Assembly (NCBI GenBank): GCA_964057225.1
Contig: OZ059900.1
Location: forward strand, 24,939,638-25,003,637
Direction: 5' to 3'
DNA: 64,000 nucleotides
Origin: Auanema rhodensis
Lineage: Eukaryota > Nematoda > Chromadorea > Rhabditida > Rhabditidae
The position numbers and the translations under genes are program-made. This document shows, in pieces, positions 50,980 through 63,311 of the stretch. Each line of letters starts with the position of its first letter. Within the stretch, counting starts at the first letter, position 1. Below the pieces are notes generated by a model that saw nothing but the letters and a program-made list of their open reading frames with translations, made no database searches and had not been told where the DNA came from.

Positions 50980-53900
50980 TTCCTTAATTTTCTAACCCCT
51001 GTTTTTTTGTCGTGAAAGTGGAACTAGACGTTGTACGAACAATTTTGAGCTAGGTTTCATTGACATTGCATGAGTTTGAACACATGAAATCGTAAGTCAA
51101 AACCTTGTTTACAGCGAAATTTCCAAAAACTGGTTTTCCAGCATAATAAAATATTTCTCATGGGAAATACTGTGTTTTTGTATTTTTTTAGTGTTCAGCA
51201 TGTAAAATGCTTCATTTTAGTATGTAACACGCTGAAATTCGTTGCATTTGACGACTCATATGAACAAAAATCGATTTAATCAATATTAACCATAAGGGGC
51301 GTGCCCTCAGAATGTGCTAATTTCCTTAATTTTCTAACCCCTGTTTTTTTGTCGTGAAAGTGGAACTAGACGTTGTACGAACAATTTTGAGCTAGGTTTC
51401 ATTGACATTGCATGAGTTTGAACACATGAAATCGTAAGTCAAAACCTTGTTTACAGCGAAATTTCCAAAAACTGTTTTCCAGCATAATAAAATATTTCTC
51501 ATGGGAAATACTGTGTTTTTGTATTTTTTTAGTGTTCAGCATGTAAAATGCTTCATTTTAGTATGTAACACGCTGAAATTCGTTGCGTTTGACGACTCAT
51601 ATGAACAAAAATCGATTTAATCAATATTATCCATAAGGGGCGTGCCCTCAGAATATGCTAATTTCCTTAATTTTCTAACCCCTGTTTTTTTGTCGTGAAA
51701 GTGGAACTAGACGTTGTACGAACAATTTTGAGCTAGGTTTCATTGACATTGCATGAGTTTGAACACATGAAATCGTAAGTCAAAACCTTGTTTACAGCGA
51801 AATTTCCAAAAACTGTTTTCCAGCATAATAAAATATTTCTCATGGGAAAAACTGTGTTTTTGTATTTTTCTAGTGTTCAGCATGTAAAATGCTTCATTTT
51901 AGTATGTAACACGCTGAAATTCGTTGCATTTGACGACTCATATGAACAAAAATCGATTTAATCAATATTAACCATAAGGGGCGTGCCCTCAGAATGTGCT
52001 AATTTCCTTAATTTTCTAACCCCTGTTTTTTTGTCGTGAAAGTGGAACTAGACGTTGTACGAACAATTTTGAGCTAGGTTTCATTGACATTGCATGAGTT
52101 TGAACACATGAATTCGTAAGTCAAAACCTTGTTTACAGCGAAATTTCCAAAAACTGGTTTTCCAGCATAATAAAATATTTCTCATGGGAAATACTGTGTT
52201 TTTGTATTTTTCTAGTGTTCAGCATGTAAAATGCTTCATTTTAGTATGTAACACGCTGAAATTCGTTGCATTTGACGACTCATATGAACAAAAATCGATT
52301 TAATCAATATTAGCCATAAGGGGCGTGCCCTCAGAATATGCTAATTTCCTTAATTTTCTAACCCCTGTTTTTTTGTCGTGAAAGTGGAACTAGACGTTGT
52401 ACGAACAATTTTGAGCTAGGTTTCATTGACATTGCATGAGTTTGAACACATGAAATCGTAAGTCAAAACCTTGTTTACAGCGAAATTTCCAAAAACTGGT
52501 TTTCCACCATAATAAAATATTTCTCATGGGAAATACTGTGTTTTTGTATTTTTTCAGTGTTCAGCATGTAAAATGCTTCATTTTAGTATGTAACACGCTG
52601 AAATTCGTTGCATTTGACGACTCATATGAACAAAAATCGATTTAATCAATATTAGCCATAAGGGGCGTGCCCTCAGAATATGCTAATTTCCTTAATTTTC
52701 TAACCCCTGTTTTTTTGTCGTGAAAGTGGAACTAGACGTTGTACGAACAATTTTGAGCTAGGTTTCATTGACATTGCATGAGTTTGAACACATGAAATCG
52801 TAAGTCAAAACCTTGTTTACAGCGAAATTTCCAAAAACTGGTTTTCCAGCATAATAAAATATTTCTCATGGGAAATACTGTGTTTTTGTATTTTTTTAGT
52901 GTTCAGCATGTAAAATGCTTCATTTTAGTATGTAACACGCTGAAATTCGTTGCATTTGACGACTCATATGAACAAAAATCGATTTAATCAATATTAACCA
53001 TAAGGGGCGTGCCCTCAGAATGTGCTAATTTCCTTAATTTTCTAACCCCTGTTTTTTTGTCGTGAAAGTGGAACTAGACGTTGTACGAACAATTTTGAGC
53101 TAGGTTTCATTGACATTGCATGAGTTTGAACACATGAAATCGTAAGTCAAAACCTTGTTTACAGCGAAATTTCCAAAAACTGGTTTTCCAGCATAATAAA
53201 ATATTTCTCATGGGAAATACTGTGTTTTTGTATTTTTTTAGTGTTCAGCATGTAAAATGCTTCATTTTAGTATGTAACACGCTGAAATTCGTTGCATTTG
53301 ACGACTCATATGAACAAAAATCGATTTAATCAATATTAACCATAAGGGGCGTGCCCTCAGAATGTGCTAATTTCCTTAATTTTCTAACCCCTGTTTTTTT
53401 GTCGTGAAAGTGGAACTAGACGTTGTACGAACAATTTTGAGCTAGGTTTCATTGACATTGCATGAGTTTGAACACATGAAATCGTAAGTCAAAACCTTGT
53501 TTACAGCGAAATTTCCAAAAACTGTTTTCCAGCATAATAAAATATTTCTCATGGGAAATACTGTGTTTTTGTATTTTTTTAGTGTTCAGCATGTAAAATG
53601 CTTCATTTTAGTATGTAACACGCTGAAATTCGTTGCGTTTGACGACTCATATGAACAAAAATCGATTTAATCAATATTATCCATAAGGGGCGTGCCCTCA
53701 GAATATGCTAATTTCCTTAATTTTCTAACCCCTGTTTTTTTGTCGTGAAAGTGGAACTAGACGTTGTACGAACAATTTTGAGCTAGGTTTCATTGACATT
53801 GCATGAGTTTGAACACATGAAATCGTAAGTCAAAACCTTGTTTACAGCGAAATTTCCAAAAACTGTTTTCCAGCATAATAAAATATTTCTCATGGGAAAA

Positions 53901-54930
53901 ACTGTGTTTTTGTATTTTTCTAGTGTTCAGCATGTAAAATGCTTCATTTTAGTATGTAACACGCTGAAATTCGTTGCATTTGACGACTCATATGAACAAA
54001 AATCGATTTAATCAATATTAACCATAAGGGGCGTGCCCTCAGAATGTGCTAATTTCCTTAATTTTCTAACCCCTGTTTTTTTGTCGTGAAAGTGGAACTA
54101 GACGTTGTACGAACAATTTTGAGCTAGGTTTCATTGACATTGCATGAGTTTGAACACATGAATTCGTAAGTCAAAACCTTGTTTACAGCGAAATTTCCAA
54201 AAACTGGTTTTCCAGCATAATAAAATATTTCTCATGGGAAATACTGTGTTTTTGTATTTTTCTAGTGTTCAGCATGTAAAATGCTTCATTTTAGTATGTA
54301 ACACGCTGAAATTCGTTGCATTTGACGACTCATATGAACAAAAATCGATTTAATCAATATTAGCCATAAGGGGCGTGCCCTCAGAATATGCTAATTTCCT
54401 TAATTTTCTAACCCCTGTTTTTTTGTCGTGAAAGTGGAACTAGACGTTGTACGAACAATTTTGAGCTAGGTTTCATTGACATTGCATGAGTTTGAACACA
54501 TGAAATCGTAAGTCAAAACCTTGTTTACAGCGAAATTTCCAAAAACTGGTTTTCCACCATAATAAAATATTTCTCATGGGAAATACTGTGTTTTTGTATT
54601 TTTTCAGTGTTCAGCATGTAAAATGCTTCATTTTAGTATGTAACACGCTGAAATTCGTTGCATTTGACGACTCATATGAACAAAAATCGATTTAATCAAT
54701 ATTAGCCATAAGGGGCGTGCCCTCAGAATATGCTAATTTCCTTAATTTTCTAACCCCTGTTTTTTTGTCGTGAAAGTGGAACTAGACGTTGTACGAACAA
54801 TTTTGAGCTAGGTTTCATTGACATTGCATGAGTTTGAACACATGAAATCGTAAGTCAAAACCTTGTTTACAGCGAAATTTCCAAAAACTGGTTTTCCAGC
54901 ATAATAAAATATTTCTCATGGGAAATACTG
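50980..54930. repeat. Higher-order repeat, 2,050 bp (6 monomers), two copies
   Basis: About 50.98-52.88 kb matches 53.03-54.93 kb at offset 2,050. Order of markers: TTTTTTTAGTG (TATTTTTTTA at 51,181 and 53,231), ATTAACCAT with GAATGTGC, ACTGTTTTCC, GCGTTTGAC, TTATCCAT, ACTGTTTTCC with GGGAAAAACTG, ATTAACCAT with GAATGTGC, GAATTC (52,110 and 54,160), then CCACCAT with TTTTTCAGTG. The period is 6 x 342 minus the two deleted G bases. One intervening monomer at about 52.9-53.0 kb repeats the first monomer of the unit. Confidence 0.88.
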
Positions 54931-57900
54931 TGTTTTTGTATTTTTCTAGTGTTCAGCATGTAAAATGCTTCATTTTAGTATGTAACACGCTGAAATTCGT
55001 TGCATTTGACGACTCATATGAACAAAAATCGATTTAATCAATATTAGCCATAAGGGGCGTGCCCTCAGAATATGCTAATTTCCTTAATTTTCTAACCCCT
55101 GTTTTTTTGTCGTGAAAGTGGAACTAGACGTTGTACGAACAATTTTGAGCTAGGTTTCATTGACATTGCATGAGTTTGAACACATGAAATCGTAAGTCAA
55201 AACCTTGTTTACAGCGAAATTTCCAAAAACTGGTGTTCCAGCATAATAAAATATTTCTCATGGGAAATACTGTGTTTTTGTATTTTTTTAGTGTTCAGCA
55301 TGTAAAATGCGTCATTTTAGTATGTAAAACGCTGAAATTCGTTGCATTTGACGACTCATATGAACAAAAATCGATTTTATCAATATTAGCCATAAGGGGC
55401 GTGCCCTCAGAATATGCTAATTTCCTTAATTTTCTAACCCCTGTTTTTTTGTCGTGAAAGTGGAACTAGACGTTGTACGAACAATTTTGAGCTAGGTTTC
55501 ATTGACATTGCATGAGTTTGAACACATGAAATCGTAAGTCAAAACCTTGTTTACAGCGAAATTTCCAAAAACTGGTTTTCCAGCATAATAAAATATTTCT
55601 CATGGGAAATACTGTGTTTTTGTATTTTTCTAGTGTTCAGCATGTAAAATGCTTCATTTTAGTATGTAACACGCTGAAATTCGTTGCATTTGACGACTCA
55701 TATGAACAAAAATCGATTTAATCAATATTAGCCATAAGGGGCGTGCCCTCAGAATATGCTAATTTCCTTAATTTTCTAACCCCTGTTTTTTTGTCGTGAA
55801 AGTGGAACTAGACGTTGTACGAACAATTTTGAGCTAGGTTTCATTGACATTGCATGAGTTTGAACACATGAAATCGTAAGTCAAAACCTTGTTTACAGCG
55901 AAATTTCCAAAAACTGGTTTTCCAGCATAATAAAATATTTCTCAAGGGAAAAACTGTGTTTTTATATTTTTCTAGTGTTCAGCATGTAAAATGCTTCATT
56001 TTGATATGTAAAACGCTGAAATTCGTTGCATTTGACGACTCATATGAACAAAAATCGATTTTATCAATATTAGCCATAAGGGGCGTGCCCTCAGAATATG
56101 CTAATTTCCTTAATTTTCTAACCCCTGTTTTTTTGTCGTGAAAGTGGAACTAGACGTTGTACGAACAATTTTGAGCTAGGTTTCATTGACATTGCATGAG
56201 TTTTAACACATGAAATCGTAAGTCAAAACCTTGTTTACAGCGAAATTTCCAAAAACTGGTTTTCCAGCATAATAAAATATTTCTCATGGGAAATACTGTG
56301 TTTTTGTATTTTTCTAGTGTTCAGCATGTAAAATGCTTCATTTTAGTATGTAACACGCTGAAATTCGTTGCATTTGACGACTCATATGAACAAAAATCGA
56401 TTTAATCAATATTAGCCATAAGGGGCGTGCCCTCAGAATATGCTAATTTCCTTAATTTTCTAACCCCTGTTTTTTTGTCGTGAAAGTGGAACTAGACGTT
56501 GTACGAACAATTTTGAGCTAGGTTTCATTGACATTGCATGAGTTTGAACACATGAAATCGTAAGTCAAAACCTTGTTTACAGCGAAATTTCCAAAAACTG
56601 GTTTTCCAGCATAATAAAATATTTCTCATGGGAAATACTGTGTTTTTGTATTTTTTTAGTGTTCAGCATGTAAAATGCTTCATTTTAGTATGTAACACGC
56701 TGAAATTCGTTGCATTTGACGACTCATATGAACAAAAATCGATTTAATCAATATTAACCATAAGGGGCGTGCCCTCAGAATGTGCTAATTTCCTTAATTT
56801 TCTAACCCCTGTTTTTTTGTCGTGAAAGTGGAACTAGACGTTGTACGAACAATTTTGAGCTAGGTTTCATTGACATTGCATGAGTTTGAACACATGAAAT
56901 CGTAAGTCAAAACCTTGTTTACAGCGAAATTTCCAAAAACTGTTTTCCAGCATAATAAAATATTTCTCATGGGAAATACTGTGTTTTTGTATTTTTTTAG
57001 TGTTCAGCATGTAAAATGCTTCATTTTAGTATGTAACACGCTGAAATTCGTTGCGTTTGACGACTCATATGAACAAAAATCGATTTAATCAATATTATCC
57101 ATAAGGGGCGTGCCCTCAGAATATGCTAATTTCCTTAATTTTCTAACCCCTGTTTTTTTGTCGTGAAAGTGGAACTAGACGTTGTACGAACAATTTTGAG
57201 CTAGGTTTCATTGACATTGCATGAGTTTGAACACATGAAATCGTAAGTCAAAACCTTGTTTACAGCGAAATTTCCAAAAACTGTTTTCCAGCATAATAAA
57301 ATATTTCTCATGGGAAAAACTGTGTTTTTGTATTTTTCTAGTGTTCAGCATGTAAAATGCTTCATTTTAGTATGTAACACGCTGAAATTCGTTGCATTTG
57401 ACGACTCATATGAACAAAAATCGATTTAATCAATATTAACCATAAGGGGCGTGCCCTCAGAATGTGCTAATTTCCTTAATTTTCTAACCCCTGTTTTTTT
57501 GTCGTGAAAGTGGAACTAGACGTTGTACGAACAATTTTGAGCTAGGTTTCATTGACATTGCATGAGTTTGAACACATGAATTCGTAAGTCAAAACCTTGT
57601 TTACAGCGAAATTTCCAAAAACTGGTTTTCCAGCATAATAAAATATTTCTCATGGGAAATACTGTGTTTTTGTATTTTTCTAGTGTTCAGCATGTAAAAT
57701 GCTTCATTTTAGTATGTAACACGCTGAAATTCGTTGCATTTGACGACTCATATGAACAAAAATCGATTTAATCAATATTAGCCATAAGGGGCGTGCCCTC
57801 AGAATATGCTAATTTCCTTAATTTTCTAACCCCTGTTTTTTTGTCGTGAAAGTGGAACTAGACGTTGTACGAACAATTTTGAGCTAGGTTTCATTGACAT

Positions 57901-59168
57901 TGCATGAGTTTGAACACATGAAATCGTAAGTCAAAACCTTGTTTACAGCGAAATTTCCAAAAACTGGTTTTCCACCATAATAAAATATTTCTCATGGGAA
58001 ATACTGTGTTTTTGTATTTTTTCAGTGTTCAGCATGTAAAATGCTTCATTTTAGTATGTAACACGCTGAAATTCGTTGCATTTGACGACTCATATGAACA
58101 AAAATCGATTTAATCAATATTAGCCATAAGGGGCGTGCCCTCAGAATATGCTAATTTCCTTAATTTTCTAACCCCTGTTTTTTTGTCGTGAAAGTGGAAC
58201 TAGACGTTGTACGAACAATTTTGAGCTAGGTTTCATTGACATTGCATGAGTTTGAACACATGAAATCGTAAGTCAAAACCTTGTTTACAGCGAAATTTCC
58301 AAAAACTGGTTTTCCAGCATAATAAAATATTTCTCATGGGAAATACTGTGTTTTTGTATTTTTCTAGTGTTCAGCATGTAAAATGCTTCATTTTAGTATG
58401 TAACACGCTGAAATTCGTTGCATTTGACGACTCATATGAACAAAAATCGATTTAATCAATATTAGCCATAAGGGGCGTGCCCTCAGAATATGCTAATTTC
58501 CTTAATTTTCTAACCCCTGTTTTTTTGTCGTGAAAGTGGAACTAGACGTTGTACGAACAATTTTGAGCTAGGTTTCATTGACATTGCATGAGTTTGAACA
58601 CATGAAATCGTAAGTCAAAACCTTGTTTACAGCGAAATTTCCAAAAACTGGTGTTCCAGCATAATAAAATATTTCTCATGGGAAATACTGTGTTTTTGTA
58701 TTTTTTTAGTGTTCAGCATGTAAAATGCGTCATTTTAGTATGTAAAACGCTGAAATTCGTTGCATTTGACGACTCATATGAACAAAAATCGATTTTATCA
58801 ATATTAGCCATAAGGGGCGTGCCCTCAGAATATGCTAATTTCCTTAATTTTCTAACCCCTGTTTTTTTGTCGTGAAAGTGGAACTAGACGTTGTACGAAC
58901 AATTTTGAGCTAGGTTTCATTGACATTGCATGAGTTTGAACACATGAAATCGTAAGTCAAAACCTTGTTTACAGCGAAATTTCCAAAAACTGGTTTTCCA
59001 GCATAATAAAATATTTCTCATGGGAAATACTGTGTTTTTGTATTTTTCTAGTGTTCAGCATGTAAAATGCTTCATTTTAGTATGTAACACGCTGAAATTC
59101 GTTGCATTTGACGACTCATATGAACAAAAATCGATTTAATCAATATTAGCCATAAGGGGCGTGCCCTC
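53030..59168. repeat. Higher-order repeat, 3,418 bp (10 monomers), two copies
   Basis: About 53.03-55.75 kb matches 56.44-59.17 kb at offset 3,418. Markers: TTTTTTTAGTG (53,231 and 56,649), GAATTC (54,160 and 57,578), CCACCAT with TTTTTCAGTG, and GGTGTTCCAGC with the following GCGTC/TTTTATC monomer (near 55,232 and 58,650). The match ends where CTCAGAAT (near 55.75 kb) faces CTCCGAAT (near 59.17 kb). There the downstream unit carries six additional monomers. The 10-mer is the short form of the module whose long form is 16 monomers. Confidence 0.87.
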
Positions 59169-62100
59169 CGAATATGCTAATTTCCTCAATTTTCTAACCC
59201 CTGTTTTTTTGTCGTGAAAGTGGAACTTGACGTTGTACGAACAATTTTGAGCTAGGTTTCATTGACATTGCATGAGTTTGAACACATGAAATCGTAAGTC
59301 AAAACCTTGTTTACAGCGAAATTTCCAAATACTGGTTTTCCAGCATAATAAAATATTTCTCATGGGAAATACAGTGTTTTTGTATTTTTTTAGTGTTCAG
59401 CATGTAAAATGCGTCATTTTAGTATGTAAAACGCTGAAATTCGTTGCATTTGGCGACTCATATGAACAAAAATCGATTTTATCAATATTAGCCATAAGGG
59501 GCGTGCCCTCAGAATATGCTAATTTCCTTAATTTTCTAACCCCTGTTTTTTTGTCGTGAAAGTGGAACTAGACGTTGTACGAACAATTTTGAGCTAGGTT
59601 TCATTGACATTGCATGAGTTTGAACACATGAAATCGTAAGTCAAAACCTTGTTTACAGCGAAATTTCCAAATACTGGTTTTCCAGCATAATAAAATATTT
59701 CTCATGGGAAATACAGTGTTTTTGTATTTTTTTAGTGTTCAGCATGTAAAATGCGTCATTTTAGTATGTAAAACGCTGAAATTCGTTGCATTTGGCGACT
59801 CATATGAACAAAAATCGATTTTATCAATATTAGCCATAAGGGGCGTGCCCTCAGAATATGCTAATTTCCTTAATTTTCTAACCCCTGTTTTTTTGTCGTG
59901 AAAGTGGAACTAGACGTTGTACGAACAATTTTGAGCTAGGTTTCATTGACATTGCATGAGTTTGAACACATGAAATCGTAAGTCAAAACCTTGTTTACAG
60001 CGAAATTTCCAAAAACTGGTTTTCCAGCATAATAAAATATTTCTCATGGGAAATACTGTGTTTTTGTATTTTTCTAGTGTTCAGCATGTAAAATGCTTCA
60101 TTTTAGTATGTAACACGCTGAAATTCGTTGCATTTGACGACTCATATGAACAAAAATCGATTTAATCAATATTAGCCATAAGGGGCGTGCCCTCAGAATA
60201 TGCTAATTTCCTTAATTTTCTAACCCCTGTTTTTTTGTCGTGAAAGTGGAACTAGACGTTGTACGAACAATTTTGAGCTAGGTTTCATTGACATTGCATG
60301 AGTTTGAACACATGAAATCGTAAGTCAAAACCTTGTTTACAGCGAAATTTCCAAAAACTGGTTTTCCAGCATAATAAAATATTTCTCATGGGAAATACTG
60401 TGTTTTTGTATTTTTCTAGTGTTCAGCATGTAAAATGCTTCATTTTAGTATGTAACACGCTGAAATTCGTTGCATTTGACGACTCATATGAACAAAAATC
60501 GATTTTATCAATATTAGCCATAAGGGGCGTGCCCTCAGAATATGCTAATTTCCTTAATTTTCTAACCCCTGTTTTTTTGTCGTGAAAGTGGAACTAGACG
60601 TTGTACGAACAATTTTGAGCTAGGTTTCATTGACATTGCATGAGTTTGAACACATGAAATCGTAAGTCAAAACCTTGTTTACAGCGAAATTTCCAAAAAC
60701 TGGTTTTCCAGCATAATAAAATATTTCTCATGGGAAATACTGTGTTTTTGTATTTTTCTAGTGTTCAGCATGTAAAATGCTTCATTTTAGTATGTAACAC
60801 GCTGAAATTCGTTGCATTTGACGACTCATATGAACAAAAATCGATTTAATCAATATTAGCCATAAGGGGCGTGCCCTCAGAATATGCTAATTTCCTTAAT
60901 TTTCTAACCCCTGTTTTTTTGTCGTGAAAGTGGAACTAGACGTTGTACGAACAATTTTGAGCTAGGTTTCATTGACATTGCATGAGTTTGAACACATGAA
61001 ATCGTAAGTCAAAACCTTGTTTACAGCGAAATTTCCAAAAACTGGTTTTCCAGCATAATAAAATATTTCTCATGGGAAATACTGTGTTTTTGTATTTTTC
61101 TAGTGTTCAGCATGTAAAATGCTTCATTTTAGTATGTAACACGCTGAAATTCGTTGCATTTGACGACTCATATGAACAAAAATCGATTTAATCAATATTA
61201 GCCATAAGGGGCGTGCCCTCAGAATATGCTAATTTCCTTAATTTTCTAACCCCTGTTTTTTTGTCGTGAAAGTGGAACTAGACGTTGTACGAACAATTTT
61301 GAGCTAGGTTTCATTGACATTGCATGAGTTTGAACACATGAAATCGTAAGTCAAAACCTTGTTTACAGCGAAATTTCCAAAAACTGGTTTTCCAGCATAA
61401 TAAAATATTTCTCAAGGGAAAAACTGTGTTTTTATATTTTTCTAGTGTTCAGCATGTAAAATGCTTCATTTTGATATGTAAAACGCTGAAATTCGTTGCA
61501 TTTGACGACTCATATGAACAAAAATCGATTTTATCAATATTAGCCATAAGGGGCGTGCCCTCAGAATATGCTAATTTCCTTAATTTTCTAACCCCTGTTT
61601 TTTTGTCGTGAAAGTGGAACTAGACGTTGTACGAACAATTTTGAGCTAGGTTTCATTGACATTGCATGAGTTTTAACACATGAAATCGTAAGTCAAAACC
61701 TTGTTTACAGCGAAATTTCCAAAAACTGGTTTTCCAGCATAATAAAATATTTCTCATGGGAAATACTGTGTTTTTGTATTTTTCTAGTGTTCAGCATGTA
61801 AAATGCTTCATTTTAGTATGTAACACGCTGAAATTCGTTGCATTTGACGACTCATATGAACAAAAATCGATTTAATCAATATTAGCCATAAGGGGCGTGC
61901 CCTCAGAATATGCTAATTTCCTTAATTTTCTAACCCCTGTTTTTTTGTCGTGAAAGTGGAACTAGACGTTGTACGAACAATTTTGAGCTAGGTTTCATTG
62001 ACATTGCATGAGTTTGAACACATGAAATCGTAAGTCAAAACCTTGTTTACAGCGAAATTTCCAAAAACTGGTTTTCCAGCATAATAAAATATTTCTCATG

Positions 62101-63311
62101 GGAAATACTGTGTTTTTGTATTTTTTTAGTGTTCAGCATGTAAAATGCTTCATTTTAGTATGTAACACGCTGAAATTCGTTGCATTTGACGACTCATATG
62201 AACAAAAATCGATTTAATCAATATTAACCATAAGGGGCGTGCCCTCAGAATGTGCTAATTTCCTTAATTTTCTAACCCCTGTTTTTTTGTCGTGAAAGTG
62301 GAACTAGACGTTGTACGAACAATTTTGAGCTAGGTTTCATTGACATTGCATGAGTTTGAACACATGAAATCGTAAGTCAAAACCTTGTTTACAGCGAAAT
62401 TTCCAAAAACTGTTTTCCAGCATAATAAAATATTTCTCATGGGAAATACTGTGTTTTTGTATTTTTTTAGTGTTCAGCATGTAAAATGCTTCATTTTAGT
62501 ATGTAACACGCTGAAATTCGTTGCGTTTGACGACTCATATGAACAAAAATCGATTTAATCAATATTATCCATAAGGGGCGTGCCCTCAGAATATGCTAAT
62601 TTCCTTAATTTTCTAACCCCTGTTTTTTTGTCGTGAAAGTGGAACTAGACGTTGTACGAACAATTTTGAGCTAGGTTTCATTGACATTGCATGAGTTTGA
62701 ACACATGAAATCGTAAGTCAAAACCTTGTTTACAGCGAAATTTCCAAAAACTGTTTTCCAGCATAATAAAATATTTCTCATGGGAAAAACTGTGTTTTTG
62801 TATTTTTCTAGTGTTCAGCATGTAAAATGCTTCATTTTAGTATGTAACACGCTGAAATTCGTTGCATTTGACGACTCATATGAACAAAAATCGATTTAAT
62901 CAATATTAACCATAAGGGGCGTGCCCTCAGAATGTGCTAATTTCCTTAATTTTCTAACCCCTGTTTTTTTGTCGTGAAAGTGGAACTAGACGTTGTACGA
63001 ACAATTTTGAGCTAGGTTTCATTGACATTGCATGAGTTTGAACACATGAATTCGTAAGTCAAAACCTTGTTTACAGCGAAATTTCCAAAAACTGGTTTTC
63101 CAGCATAATAAAATATTTCTCATGGGAAATACTGTGTTTTTGTATTTTTCTAGTGTTCAGCATGTAAAATGCTTCATTTTAGTATGTAACACGCTGAAAT
63201 TCGTTGCATTTGACGACTCATATGAACAAAAATCGATTTAATCAATATTAGCCATAAGGGGCGTGCCCTCAGAATATGCTAATTTCCTTAATTTTCTAAC
63301 CCCTGTTTTTT
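57799..63311. repeat. Right copy of the 5.5-kb block (offset 10,938)
   Basis: Near-identical counterpart of 46,861-52,373. The right edge falls in a T-run: TTTTTTCGTCG with C at 63,312 here, against TTTTTTTGTCG at 52,374. The two copies then differ completely in variant pattern (ACAAACAAT, CCAACAT, GCGTTTGAC here). Between the two long copies lies a shorter related unit (55.2-58.65 kb) that lacks six monomers. Confidence 0.9.

Larger units (their letters stand above)
46861..52373. repeat. Left copy of a 5.5-kb block repeated 10,938 bp downstream
   Basis: This block matches about 57,799-63,311. Paired markers, all exactly 10,938 apart, include CCACC (47,034), GGTGTTCCAGC (near 47,712), the CCTCCGAAT/AACTTGACG monomer (near 48,230), two AAATACTGG/GGCGACTC monomers (near 48.4 and 48.8 kb), the CAAGGG/GATATG monomer (near 50.5 kb), AGTTTTAACAC (near 50.7 kb), GCGTTTGAC, TTATCCAT and GAATTC (52,110). 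One difference noticed is ATATGTTAAT (47,213) against ATATGCTAAT. The offset is 32 monomers minus six single-base deletions. Confidence 0.9.

Noticed and set aside
11502-61611. Repeated open reading frames of 61, 65 or 74 codons, for example at 11,502-11,699, 47,713-47,937 and 61,426-61,611, as a tandem gene family.
   Set aside because: They recur with the 342-bp period, exist only where TTTAATC has become TTTTATC, and are closed by stops in most sister monomers. Many rely on a GTG or an incidental ATG, have no recognisable domain, and show no surrounding gene signals.
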